64,000 bases of DNA. Origin: Collybia mongolica (Eukaryota > Basidiomycota > Agaricomycetes > Agaricales > Clitocybaceae). The notes below the pieces were generated by a model that was not told where the DNA came from, did no database searches, and saw only the letters and a list, made by a program, of their open reading frames with translations. The position numbers and the translations under genes are program-made. Where the stretch lies: contig JAAXNY010000001.1 of NCBI GenBank assembly GCA_013420905.1, positions 7,998,001-8,062,000 of the forward strand, given 5' to 3'. Below are positions 12,331 through 23,810 of the stretch, piece by piece; the first letter of the stretch is position 1; each line of letters starts with the position of its first letter.

Positions 12331-13270
12331 ACAACATCCCCATTGCAGCATTACCAGTCTCTGAATCCCACAACCTGATAGTCCTGTCATATGAGCCAGA
12401 TACAATGTTTTTGCCATCAGGTGATATGGCAACTGACTGGACAACATGTGTATGGCCTTCTAAATGAGTTTCAGCAGTTGTGGGATTTTCTATGATGCCA
12501 GTGTCAGTTCTCAAGTCCCACAGTCTGATGGTTTTGTCCCTTGAGCCAGATATGATGGATTTTCCATTAGGCAAGAATATTATTGATGTGACTGCATAGG
12601 TAGCCCTTGCAATGGGTTCCCAACAGCTTCTCCAGTGTGTGCATCCCACACCCTGACAGTCATGTCAACAGAACCTGAGACAATGTATTTGCCATCACAT
12701 GAAAATGTAACAGAAAGGACAGAGCCTATGTGGCCTTCAATTAGTACATTCACCCCATAGCCGGGCTCTATTCCCAAACTCTTATTGTGCCTTCACTTGA
12801 GCCTGATACAATATACAAGCCATCAGGAGAAAAAGCAAGTGATCTAATATGGGTATTGAATCCATATTCCCAGCTAGCTATCTTGACTTCAAGGCCTGTC
12901 TTTGGATCCCAGACCTTTATAGCTTCTGTACCAGAGGAAACATATCTGCTATCAGGAGAAAAAGCAAACCTTATGGGATTCACATGTTGCCCTTTGAACA
13001 CTTTGCTACCACCTCCAGGTTTCATATCCCATATTCTGATAGTCCTGTCATTTGAGCCAGATACAATGTACAGGCTATCTGGTGAAGATGCTATGCATGT
13101 GACTTGGTCTGCATGTTCAAGTGGTCTGGCTCTGGGAACCCCTGTCTGAGCATCCCACACCTGGAGGGTCTTATTCCTTAGATGCAGCTGATAATATACC
13201 CCATGCCAGTTTGACATAAGGGTGGACCTGTAGAAGTTATATTTTCATTGAGTAATCAGGGTGATGCAGC

Positions 13271-13755
13271 CTGTACTTTACAGTCCCCCACATGTCCTTG
13301 CGGACTCTGTGTGGACTCTATAGAGTCTGCACAGACTCAGTTACTTTCTTCTATTATAAATTACTTACTTATATATAAGAGTTTACTTACTGACATTCTA
13401 TATATATTGATAGGATAATGATATATATTGCTATTGAATATAATATATGGATAATAAAATATAATTTAATATGGGCGGGAGCCCCTGCCCCTGCCCCCCC
13501 ATTGTCAGCCCCTGCAGCATTGTCAGCGGCCTGGGTTTCAGCAGCGGCAGCACTGGCTGCTTTTCTTGTCATTGTCCCTGTTGTCATTGTTGTCCTTTGT
13601 TGTTGTTGTCATTGTTGTCCTCGTGGTGGTGGTTGTTGTCTTTGTTGTAGTTGTCATTGTTGTTGCATTGTTGTTGGTGCTGCTGCTGCTGCTGCTGTTG
13701 CTGTTGTTGCCACAGGCCTCATCGGCACTGTCACTGCTGTTGCTGTTGCTGTCTT

Positions 13756-13787
<32 letters not shown>

Positions 13788-14542
13788 CCGCCTTCCTCAC
13801 TGTTGCTGTTGGCAGCCATATCCTTTGTCTTGCGTTCCTGAAGTGGGGGGGGGGCGTGCTGCATGGTGAGTGTGTGGGTGAGTGGTGGTGTAAGGCTCAC
13901 CTGGTTCTGCCCCTCAGGGCACCCTTCCCTCATTGTCTCCTCATTCTGCATCCATTTCTATCCTTTGCCCCACACCATCTTGTGCATCATCATGTTGATG
14001 TTGGTTGGCATTTGGTGCATTGGTGTTGGTGTTGGTGTTGGTGGTTTGGCGGGCATTGTTGATGTGGTTGAAGAGAACCAACAAAGACATGGCAATGGTA
14101 ATGTGACCATTGCATGTGCCTCATAATCATGTGACCTAAGTCTGTTGACTTGAGGCCAGTGAGCCTGTAGCTAGGAATGCCTGCCTTGCCCAATGGTTAT
14201 GAACACCAAACATATTACATAATGTTCATGCCTGTACACATGTGTTCGAACCTAGTCATATGCAAGTTTTTCAGTGCCATTATGTTATGTTATTAATAGC
14301 AAATAGTATATATAATTTGTGTAAATAAAATTTATATTAGTAATCTGATTAGTAATCAACTGGCTGTGTGGACTCTGCAAGCTGTCTGTCCATGCTTGTC
14401 TGTGTGTCCATGTGAAATTATGCGGATTGATGCGGACTTGGCACAGACGTGGATTGTCATTTGGCTGAGTGTCCTGCCAAATGAGTCTGTGTGGACTCCG
14501 TGCAGAGTCTGCACGGGTTATGTGGCTTAGTGTAAAGACCTT
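13271..14542. mobile_element. hAT-like element in an NLR intron, with TTG/GTT microsatellite
   Basis: An 8-bp duplication GATGCAGC flanks the element (13263-13270 and 14543-14550). The ends are imperfect inverted repeats sharing CTTTACA...CCACAT...GACTCT. Many copies of GGACTC and its complement lie just inside both ends, as in hAT elements. The interior 13480-13860 is a TTG/GTT-rich microsatellite, read as Asn/Ser/Thr runs on the minus strand. Without the element the surrounding NLR intron (13228-14559) shrinks to about 50 bp, the local norm. Confidence 0.7.
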
Positions 14543-15009
14543 GATGCAGCAACACTTACCTCTACAATAATGGACATCAACTTATTGAATCTTTCAACCT
14601 TCATGAGTAGAGGTTGCCAAGGAATGGCCTTGATTTTGTTGATTGCTCAGTGCTTTCACTGGGAAAACATTACATCCTGCTTTCTGTGAAAAAGGGGATT
14701 CCAGTACTGGATGATACAGTGCCAAAATGTATACCCACTCAATGTCAAACTGTCAAGAACACTCCCAGCTGGTTTCCCCTGGTTCAACACCAGAAACAAA
14801 AGACCCAATTTGTGCCAAAGATTACACATGACAATTGTTCTTTGGATAACAAGATCATGACCCTGGAAAAATTACATGACACTAAATTCCCATGTATCCC
14901 TGAACTAGTGTGGACTTGCAGATCTGGGGAGCTAGGAATCTTGCTGATAGAAGAACCCATCATACCAGGAGAGGAAGTCTGTCAGGCCAACCCTAAGTTG
15001 AAGCACATG

Positions 15010-16290
15010 TGATCACAAGTTGGCCAACTTCTGACTGATAGGGGAAATCCTAAGTATATTGCTATAAGTACAAGTCTAAACTACTCACCTGATAGGGAAA
15101 ATCCTAAGAGATCAGTCTAAGGAATCCCCTACCAAGTGGTGGCTACTATATACCTATCCTACACAATGCCACTATGTACTGCTATTATTGCCACATGTCT
15201 CAGGGTTGAACAATAGGGTTGGTAATACAATAGGTATGTTTGCATGATGGGCCAACATGATTTCAACACGTGGTGCACATATCAGCATGGTTGTTTGCTG
15301 TGTGATCAGTTGACAGTATGAGCTTCAAAGTGTGGTGACGGTCTTTGATCAGTGGTAGTGATGTTGGTGTGGATGGCAATCCCCTTACAAAGTGGCCATA
15401 TCACAGAAGGTTGTCTGAGGAATGATAGATGGCCTGAGATACCTGCATGGTAAAGGGATCATCTGTTGAGATGTTTGCCTACCAAATTTAATTCTTAAGC
15501 ATTGATTATGAAACAGCTTTCAATTCAGCTGGTACCACCCCACTGGCAATGGAGTTGACTACTTGGGTGGTTATATCTGCTGGCCACAATGACTTCTTCA
15601 GTCAATGGAGCAATCATATATGCCCAAACCTGCAGATGACCTCCCCACATGCATCCTGGTGGTCCTTCATCTATTAAGTGATATAGCCAATGCTGTGTAT
15701 GGCTGGTCTGAGTCGTATCATGGACATTTCAACTATAAAGCATAAAAGCCTGACTCAGTCATGTGTTGTTGACTTATTGAAAGCAATCACTCCTGCCAGC
15801 AGCTGAGTACTGACAAGCTACTACAAACAGCCACATGATGAGCAAGTAAACACTGTTTCATTGTTTCGAAACAAAATCATACATAAAAATATATATTTTC
15901 CACTAAAAAAGTAATACAGAATGGCTATGTAAATCAGATAGCAGAGTATTAAGTCGAAACATATAGGTAAAACACACTCGGAAACATTTAAATCAAAAGG
16001 TATGTGAATGGTTACCGATTTTGCGAAGAATTGAAAATTTTGGCCCACTGCAAAAAGGAAAGGCCTCATTCTATAATAGAGCTCGGAATTGTTTCCACGC
16101 CGATTTGATGAGTTCAACGCAGGGAACATTCGAGCCGATGGTAATCACCTATTCTGGGGCAAGCCACACACGTGGTATGAAGGAATATATTCTATATACA
16201 TGGCCAGGATATTAGAGGATACGGTTATACAAATAAACAGAACAAATTGAGGGTGATGACAAATGAGGCGTGTCAGTTTGTTAGAACACA
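15010..16290. repeat. LTR-like outer part of left arm; no gene
   Basis: The first ~230 bp resemble the LTR-like fragment near 12100-12330. The rest is AT-rich and shared with the right arm. A hydrophobic minus-strand frame at 16129-15821 is kept in both arms, but I have no reason to call it a gene. Confidence 0.45.
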
Positions 16291-16291
16291 G

Positions 16292-17769
16292 TCAGTGCAC
16301 AGCAAGAACAGACAACCCCTTTCTGAGGTTGGCCGTCTTGACCACTCTGTCGAACTCCTCCCAAGTTCGTACAGCGGAAGAACCCTCTTGGTCACCGAAC
16401 TTATCCAAAAGCTCGTCGAAAAACTTGCCCGCGCCGCTCATGTGCAAGATTCCGGCAACGGCAGCATGGATCCTAAGGTAGCACGGGTTGGGTGGAGGAA
16501 CTTCGCGCCTCCTCTTGCGGAGGGATTTTCCCTTGTCAGTCTGGAATTCTTCGCTGTGGTCCTTAAATTCCACGAATTTGGTATCCGTCCGAGCCATGCC
16601 ATGAATCCCATGCAACCTTCCATAGATTTTGACTTTGTACCTGTCCCAGGTCTACAAAGGATTGTCTATGTTAACGCTATGTAGTAGGCTAGCTAGTTAG
16701 GGCACTGACCTCTGTCTCTTGCAGGCACCATTGAAACCGGTCAAATCCATTATGAGCGTTCCACTCAAGCAAAATACCATTAGAGGCGTCGTCAATGTTA
16801 TCCTCCAGTTCTTGGATGACTTCAGGCGACAGACTAGCGTAATTTCGGAGGATATCGAATGTGGTCACGGCAGAGTTATACTGATTGTAAAGGAAACAGA
16901 TTAAGTTCACGTTCCTCCTACAGAAGATAACCTAAATGACCCACCACATCTTGGTCATCAGAATCATAGATAGCGATCGCCCGACGTATTATATGGCATC
17001 CTTTCAAAACATATACAACATCATCCGGGTCCTGATGATTTGGATGGGCGGCATCCACGTAACCCGTTACTATGCACCGGTACCTATCGCGTTGTAGCAG
17101 CTATATATGGGCAGTCAGCCCTGATCTTAAAAAACGGGGGTACCAGGCGTACTTGATCTTTAAACGCACCGCTACGGTCTCCCGCGGTGACTCCACGGTC
17201 CATTAGGGAGGCTATATTTTCACGGCTGGGTGTCGCAATTCCTGAAGGAGTGTCATTCTGTTGGGCCGAATGAGAAGCAGTTGTACGAACTGAAAACATT
17301 AGCGTATAGTCCACCAGCCGATTCGGTAGCACTTACAAATGAAAAGGAGATGAGAAACCAGAGTTTTGGCGAGATCCTGAAGCATCTGGAGAGTTTTTTG
17401 ATCGTCTGGGTCATCGAGGACGGCACAAAGACAGATTGAAGATGCGGTGTAGCGTTTGCCGCCTTGGCCGCCACAGCCTTCCGCGTGGTATAGCATGGCC
17501 CGAAGAACGGCGTGAAGCTCGAGTTTGGAACCGTTGTATTCGAATGTGTTTTTCCGTGCATCTGCAGCGATTGTGTCGATGAGTGCTGTTGCCGTTTCAA
17601 CGAGGCTCTGGAGCGGGGTGGGCCCCGTCTTGAGGTCATCAACTGCCGCTTTGAAAGCTTCGTCGCGAACAGAGATCACCGAAGATAAGGACGCGAATGA
17701 AGAGGTTGAAGATAAAGAGCTGAGAGAAGAGCTGGCGCTATCGATGGAAGAGCTGTGCTTGTGGGACAT
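16292..17769 (-). CDS. HNH-endonuclease-family protein, left-arm copy
   Basis: Five exons join in phase: 17769-17337, 17289-17144, 17100-16945, 16880-16710 and 16651-16292, giving 421 aa. The start is MSHKHSSSID, followed by Ser-rich and helical N-terminal segments. The HNH region reads RDRYRCIVTG, then HPNHQDPDD, GCHIIRRAI, and finally SNGILLEWNAHNGFDRF, with the Asn and His expected of the second half of the fold. The C-terminal part contains YKVKIYGR and ends RKGLSVLAVH. HNH proteins cut or nick DNA; the role of this mushroom family is not known to me. All four introns are 43-64 bp with GT-AG ends. It lies divergent from the NLR fragment that starts 2.0 kb away at 19776. The partner at 47068-48545 differs at a few residues, for example DDASNG here against DDPSNG there. 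The family call is from motif reading. Confidence 0.8.
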
Positions 17770-19775
17770 TTTCACATATGACACAGGGATGGGCCAACTC
17801 AATGTGCGACGCCCAGGCTGTCATGACAGCCCTTTTGTGAATCCCGACCCGATTTGGCAGTCGACAAACATCACGTGCTATCTGGGGAGCGACCTACCGA
17901 AAAGCCGAGAACTGGTGCCCACGTCCCACGGACTAGAGCAGCCATTACTCGCATTAGCGAAGTTGGTCCACGCGGCGCCTCCCGATAGCTGGGTCTTATC
18001 AATCTAGAATCGAGTCCCGAGTCAAAAACGATGGGGGTGAAGGTGAACGGGTGTGTAGGACGTACATATGCCGCATTTTCACCCCCTGCATCACTTTTGA
18101 CAGCGGTCGTGTTCGCAGTTACTGTTCCGTTTCCCCACAATCCGGTAGGAAGCTACAGCCCCGATCAGTTCTCAGCGACTCCCACACAAGCGGAAGAAAC
18201 ATCATACCTGGAGCGGTGCCACAGTTTAATTGCCAAAAACCCAAGGGGGTTCAGCGAGTTTGAAAAGAACGGACGCGGACGCGAAGCCCGCTGCTGTGAC
18301 TGCTGCGAGGATACAAGTATCAGCGATAGCCTACCCGGCGCTGGAGAGGAAAAGTGTACGAACCTGTTAGGTCCTGGAACTGTGCGTTTTGGTTCGGATC
18401 TGGCTTGGAACGTACATATACGTAGTGCATAACGCCCGCCTCGGTGGAGTATTTGTCTCGTGTGCGCCATCCTGCTCAACCAATAACAGTATCAGTGAGA
18501 TAATCCATGGGTGTGAATGGAATTGGAGGGGAATTAAGTTACCTTCGACGTCGCCCGGGCCTCCCATGCTCTCTCCCAAAGATACACCCTCGTATAATTC
18601 CAACATTTTGTTTTGCATTGGCCCTGGTAAGGGTATTACATAGTAGTGAAAGCGTTGGTCCAATGCCCAGTGATGATCGATGAATGCTGGGAGTCGCGGA
18701 GAGAAATGGAAAAGTTGGTGGCGCTGCGATGCTCTTCTCGTCCAACTTACCTTCCCAACATCCGATCCGCCTTTCATTCACAACTCATACCGAACGTTGA
18801 CAACCCAATGCAATCGATTCCGACGCCATAGCAAGCGATCAAAACGCCTGCGGTGCGCCCGCTCCATTGTTACACCCGCTCGCCTCGACGTTTCAGTTTT
18901 TGCTCTAGGGAGAAACGGGCCTCAACTGCTTGCTCCTTGCCTGTTAATCAAATTTCATCCTTGACAAACTTCAGATGTGTGTACCACCGGCACCGAAATC
19001 TCAAGTCTGCAGTCCGCCCAAGACCCTTTGCGGCTCAGCGGCATCACGGCGTGTTGAGCTGGTCGCCCTTAATTAACCCGCCGGTCACACATCTGCCCTA
19101 CAATCGCAAACTACTGCCCTGGTGAGTTCTATGAACATCACAAGGCCCCGCGGGTACAAAAGTGTGCACGTCTATCTCATTTCACCTTTTCCACTTAGGC
19201 TACAGGCATATTTGGTGACCTCATCCTCGACTTGACAACCAGAACTCTCCAGCTGACCCCACAGAAATAAACGAGAGCTATGCCTGAATGGCGATTAGGG
19301 AACAGAACATAAGTCTTGGATAGCCCAGAGCCAGGAGAAGGACAGTAGATGAGTTCGTTCTATATACTATCCAGAATCTCGACACAGCCTGGTACACAGA
19401 TGACGCTCTATGCGATTCTATACGCTCAGACCACCACCACAATGCCCGTACTTCGGTGTTATGGTCTGCACTTTCCATATTACCAAAGTCTCGACCATCA
19501 ACAGTCTAAATGCACGCCTGGATTTCTACATGTCTAGGCCTACAACGATACTGTTATCTTTCATGTAACTTTACGAGAAACCAGGGCGTTTGTTTCAGTA
19601 AAAATAGTCTTCGAGACAATCTACAACGACCGTACTCTCTCGATAACAATAAAGTGGGTTTTTATTTCAATTAAGAGGGCGAAGGACCTTTTGAGAATCT
19701 GCGATGTATTCGATCCGATCAGACCAAACGCTAATCCGCAAATCTTTGCTAAAACCGATATCAATCACAACATCC
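17770..19775. other. Spacer between divergent HNH and NLR genes, left arm
   Basis: This 2.0-kb region has several open frames on both strands, none with a recognised domain. One + strand frame near 19345-19480 (DEFVLYTIQNLDTAWYTDDA) is kept in the right arm and vaguely recalls small mushroom DUF6593 proteins, but I cannot support that. 18483-18798 is absent from the right arm. Confidence 0.35.
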
Positions 19776-21255
19776 ATGACGACTACCGAAGGCAATACTG
19801 AAAAGTGAGTTTCTATCGGCCTCGGCGCTCACATGGAGGAAATACGACTATACTAATCATACTCAATAGAAGGCTCACGCTGAGATTCACAATAAGTGGT
19901 ATGCCACTCAGCCAGTCGTTTTTTGTTTTTGTATGTCGTTGAAATCTAGTTGGAACTAGATATGAATTACATCGAGAGCGGAGAATTTAGGCAAGTGTTC
20001 TACCCGAAGCCCATAGGGAGGGGGTGCCGAGCGAAGTGTGATCATGGAGAACCCGCACGGACCCACGAGTTTGTGAGTCCCGAATTCTGTCACTTATCTA
20101 TTCCCCGAGACGTCTAACGAGGCATCGTTCATAACACTAGTGATGTCCTTACGTCGGATAACATCAAGATTCTCGTTTATTCTAGGCATCGAGTGCGCTG
20201 GGACAAATCCAAAGGAATGACGTTAGGAGAAAGTGTTGGAGTTCTGAGCGATTCTAACGGTCAGTCTTCAAATTCTATCCCGGTGCGTCTAAGTTGACAG
20301 GATAGCATACTAGACATCGTATCCCGTAAGATCTATAAATACAATGCAGCAGGCCCAGCGCTCGACCTCCGTCGTTCGATCCATTTCAACATACGAAGTC
20401 TTTGTGGCCCAAATACGCCTAAACGCATACCAGAACTAGAGATGCGCCTTTCTCTTCCCTCATGCCAATGCCATGAACACGGAGTCGCCTGAAATGATGA
20501 AGAGAATGAAGACGGCGTTAGAAGCCCTTGAACTTGCACCATGGCTGCCATTGCTCGCCAAAGTAGAAAAATTCAATGCTCTGATGACAGGAATATCTGA
20601 GGTGGGCTGTGTGATATGATCGGTTGGCTTGGCCTATGATGACGATGATGTTACATAGGTTCATTCCTATTCTAAAATGGCCTGGGTAGTGTTGTCTGCG
20701 GTATCAAAGGTGCGAGCGTACTCCCTATACTGTACAGTCTTATTTCATGATCTGTAGTTTATGTCAATCAAATGAACCATAATGGGCATGTCAAACAACT
20801 TGTGCTTCTCCTGGATGATGTTTTCACTTTCTTAGGCGAAGCCTCTCAGCTAAATGCCTTTTCCAAACTGATTATGTAAAGGATCCAAGCTACTGTATGA
20901 CATTCCCAACATCATGTATGGATGACTACTGACCACCTGGTATTAGGGAAGCAGACTGTCAAACACATTGTATCCAAGGTTGACAGCAAGATTAAGGAGT
21001 ATGATGAATCATTTGCTCAACTCAAATCAGACTTCATAGATTGTGGTATACTCAACATCCAGATTGCTGTTCTCCAGATCAAATTTAGCACTCAAGTAGC
21101 TCTGGACAATCTTGAAAATATATAGTTCTGGGTCCTGCAGAGTCCCTGTATTTACTTGATACCCCATTGCAGCCATGGACCTGGCTATTGATAAAATTGC
21201 TCATGCTCCTGGGGCTAGGCATAACTCTGATAAGGGGTGTTTGTTCAATACTAGG
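19776..21255 (+). pseudogene. NLR gene fragment, left arm: C2-like, helical region, start of NACHT
   Basis: The likely start is ATG 19776 (MTTTEGNTEK). The next exon reads RLTLRFTISG, then near 20140 VLTSDNIKILVYSRH, resembling the C2-like N terminus of mushroom NLRs. The helical region follows at 20475-20583 (TALEALELAPWLPLLAKVEK, then FNALMTGISE). Introns come next with HSYSKMAWVVLSAVSK, and then DHLVLGKQTVKHIVSKVDSK at 20928. The fragment ends in the pre-NACHT segment DKGCLFNTR at 21255, where it abuts a truncated LTR. Stop codons lie between blocks (for example near 20305 and 20876), and about 100 bp of the helical region present in the right arm is missing. P-loop, NACHT core and WD40 repeats are absent. 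NLR/STAND proteins are intracellular sensors that oligomerise on ligand binding; this copy cannot do so. Confidence 0.75.
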
Positions 21256-21327
21256 GTAAGCATGCATAATCAATAGTATGTAAAGAGAAAAGAGTGAGTA
21301 GAACATGTGAATAGGGAATTTGTAACA
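21256..21327 (-). mobile_element. Truncated gypsy 3' LTR
   Basis: These 72 bases match the first part of the LTR at 41366-41796 (TGTTACAAATTCCC on the minus strand). A purine-rich tract AAAGGGGGTAA lies directly next to it at 21328-21340, as expected of a polypurine tract before a 3' LTR. The LTR stops where the duplicated NLR arm begins. Confidence 0.75.
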
Positions 21328-21444
21328 TTACCCCCTTTGTATCCCTGAAGCATCCCAGCTTCAGAAACCAATTGGCTCCCCTGTCATGTTTGTGATGGCT
21401 TCGGGGTAGTCAAAAGGGTTGTCTATCCCATTGTCTATGTCTTC

Positions 21445-22380
21445 TCATTCATCTCCATTTTGTTGCCAATTGCAGTAATGCCCTACTGTTTGAGTTACAG
21501 GTTTTTCAGGACATTGTGCATGATGATGTCCTGGGGCAGGTTGATAACATGTCAGACAGTAATATTTGCAGTCTATGGTTGAATGTCCAAAGTTGAGGCA
21601 TTTGGCACACAATACATTTTTGTGGATAGTATGATGTTCCACTCAAGTAAGGTCGATAGGTTTTTCTTGACTTCCTGCATGCCTGAGAGGGTTCATTGTA
21701 TATTGGATAGGTTTTGGAGATTTCTTCTTTTTGATGATTGATTTAGTACCTTTCCAACTGGTTAAATATTTAAGTGCCTCTTTGTTTTGAGCCACATTTG
21801 TTGAATCAAGGGTGAGAGATTGTGATGGCAAAGGAGATGGTTCACACTCAGATTGATAGATAGGGGAATTGGGAGCCAATGGTGTTGGTGTGGGCAGAGG
21901 CAATGTTTGTACTCCTTTGTCAACATTAATGGTTCCTTTGTTTGACTCTGTAGGTGTCAAAGGGGTGGATGTTGGTAGTCAAATTCCATCTTGTTATAGT
22001 GGATTGAGATCTTCTAGCATTCAAAACTCCTGTGTGTCAACTAGTTCTTCTGTGGTTTGGTCTAAAGCTAGACTGATGTCTGCAGTCTGATTGTATAACA
22101 TGTCTTGGATTTCCAAATACTTCTCTACCAATTTGATGAGTTTGTCATAAGGTGGTTGGTTGAATGTTTGAATCATTCATTCACAATGTTCTTCATGCAT
22201 GAACCATGATAAAAATTTCTGATGATGCATGATCTTTTGAGTCAATTCAAGGTGTTCTTGGGATGTGATGTTGACAATTGGGGTATCAGAGGGGTTGGTA
22301 AGGGAGGTGGCAGTGGCAATATAAAAATTGTTGATAGTCAGGGAAGACATGATGTCAAAGGTTTGAAAACTTGTTGAGGA
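21445..22380 (-). pseudogene. Gypsy-associated downstream ORF with zinc knuckle, broken
   Basis: On the minus strand a Thr/Pro/Ser-rich stretch (MTPTESNKGTINVDKG at 21960) leads to a cysteine/histidine cluster CAKCLNFGHSTIDC, then CLTCYQPAPGHHHAQC near 21600-21510. Mushroom gypsy elements often have such an ORF after the integrase. Stops at 21643 and further upstream break it. It probably bound RNA or DNA when intact. Confidence 0.6.
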
Positions 22381-22429
22381 TGGTGTAAAAGTAGTAGTTT
22401 GTTAGAGGCAATGTTGCTTCTGGTAGGAT

Positions 22430-23447
22430 TGGAGTATCTCTTGAGCTCCTTTTAAACAATTTTTGGGTTCCCATGTATTGTGGGCTGATGAGTAACCTTT
22501 CCATTTCACAAGGTATTGGAAGCCTCAGCCTCATTGTTGGTGATTAATAAATCCTTCTACTTCATGCTCTTCTTCTTCGTTCACAAGGTCTGGTGGAGGT
22601 TCTAAGAAGTTGGGTCTGTGAGTGTTGGTTTCCTTGTATGGTGTGAGAAGGGATGCATGAAACACAGGGTGGATCTTCCATTGTGATGGAAGTTTCAATT
22701 TGTATGTTACTGGTCTGAGGACTTCTTGGATCTCAAAGGGTCCTTCTCATTTTGGTGCTAGTTTCTTTGAAGGATAAGGAACTTAAAGATTTGTTCCTTC
22801 TAACCAAACATGTTCTCCTTGTTTGAATGGAGTGAAACCTCGTGTTGTCCTTTCTGCAACTTTTCTTCTTGCCAAATCATGTGCTGCCATGGCTTCTTCT
22901 TGTGCTCTATTGAGTTTGATCATCCATTGCTCCACACTTGGAATGTTTGTCTTCTGGAATGCTGATGGAATTGCCTGTGGTTCATATCCCATTGTAAGGA
23001 AGAATGGGGATCTTTTTATTATAGAGTGTGTTCTTTAATTATGTGTGAATTCTGTGATTGGGTTAAGATCCTTCCATATTGCTAGATTGTTTTAACAGAA
23101 CATGTGGAAGTAGATTTCGAGTTCTTGGTTCAATCATTCTGTTTCTCCATCTGTTTGTGGGTGGTATGCTGTGCTCATTACAAGTTTGAGTCCAAGGAGT
23201 TTCCCTAGTTCTTTGAAGACTTTTGCTGATAAGAAAGTGTCAGGTAATCCAAATCTTTGTAGATGTGTTCCAAGTAGAGATTCACTGTTCTTAAAGCATC
23301 AATCGTTTTGGTGCAAGGGATAGAAGTTACCCCCTTTGTAAGGCCATGATCTGCCATGACCATGAGACTGTCTTTTCTGTAATTTCCCACAAGGGTCATG
23401 TTTGGTCAGGGTCATTGTTGTTATAAGATGTTTGTTCACCCCTGGCA
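22430..23447 (-). pseudogene. Ty3/gypsy integrase and chromodomain remnant
   Basis: The minus strand reads MVMADHGLTKGVTSIPC near 23350, the start of a gypsy integrase core. MGYEPQAIPSAF and FTPFKQGEHVWLEGTNL follow near 22992-22783, then LKLPSQWKIHPVFHASLL. The end is a chromodomain-like segment [19 protein letters not shown] near 22520. Stops and frame changes occur at several points, including before the chromodomain. Integrases insert the cDNA copy of the element; the chromodomain targets chromatin. Reverse transcriptase and RNase H are not found next to it. A Tc1-like transposon sits immediately upstream in the reading direction. Confidence 0.75.
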
Positions 23448-23449
23448 TA

Positions 23450-23661
23450 CAGTGGCTCAAAAAACTGCCCCAATGTTTGTACATTTTTGAAAGATCAATA
23501 TGGTATGAAGTGCTGACATAAGCAGGGGACCTGGGGTAATTATGTAAGATACTATGACATCGTGGCTTTCCAATGGACCCTGGATCATGTGATTTGGATC
23601 AATATCCATTAAGCTATAAGCCAAACAAAATGGCTACTCATTGGGGCAGTTTTTTGACCCT
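23450..23661 (+). repeat. Left terminal inverted repeat of Tc1-like element
   Basis: It pairs with 24846-25057 in reverse orientation. Only a few mismatches are visible. The outer and inner copies of CAAAAAACTGCCCCAAT make an internal inverted pattern that could give two transposase-binding sites per end. Confidence 0.9.
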
Positions 23662-23810
23662 TATCTTATTTTCCATTATTCTGGCATTTATGATCCAATG
23701 CAAGAACATTATGGACTGTGGGAAGAATAAACAATGTCATGTGACTTTATTTGTATCAATTTGACATGTTGGAATTGGTTCAATCATCTTCTTGACCTCT
23801 TACCACCATC

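Larger units (their letters stand above)
10621..14640 (-). pseudogene. Broken NLR gene: helical region joined to WD40 repeats, no NACHT
   Basis: On the minus strand the first readable exon (about 14640-14560) gives IPWQPLLMKVERFNKLMSII. The next (13227-13177) gives VHPYVKLAWGILSAASK. Both match the helical linker that precedes NACHT in mushroom NLR proteins. At 13177 the sequence passes directly, one base out of frame, into KTLQVWDAQTG and about ten WD40 repeats running to 10621; examples are [39 protein letters not shown] and DDIVRLWDVKT. The NACHT ATPase and its C-terminal extension are absent. WD40 propellers usually serve as ligand-sensing ends of NLRs. Several frame changes and inserts of repeat-like DNA (near 11115-11440 and 12100-12330) interrupt the repeats. 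It is not a working NLR as it stands. Confidence 0.75.
14955..21255 (+). repeat. Left arm of a large inverted duplication
   Basis: This 6.3-kb block recurs in reverse orientation at 44327-49878. Long stretches match base for base. The outer boundary lies after ACCCATCATACC (left 14955, right 49878) and the inner boundary at TGTTCAATACTAGG (left 21255, right 44327). Left-only segments are 18483-18798 and about 20322-20846. The arm contains an HNH nuclease gene, the 5' part of an NLR gene and LTR-like DNA at its outer end. Confidence 0.9.

Noticed and set aside
13538..13951. Asn/Ser/Thr-rich minus-strand protein and Val/Leu-rich + strand protein
   Set aside because: Both are translations of a TTG/GTT microsatellite inside the hAT-like element.
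14614..15012. 132-aa + strand frame crossing the outer arm boundary
   Set aside because: It spans a rearrangement junction and lies opposite the broken NLR; no domain.
15821..16129. Hydrophobic 102-aa frame (twin at 48708-49016)
   Set aside because: AT-rich, no splice context, no known relatives; preserved by the recent duplication only.
17525..18432. + strand frames of 160 and 133 aa in the left arm, with twins in the right arm
   Set aside because: The first is the shadow of HNH exon 1. The second lacks any domain and is conserved only because the arms are copies.
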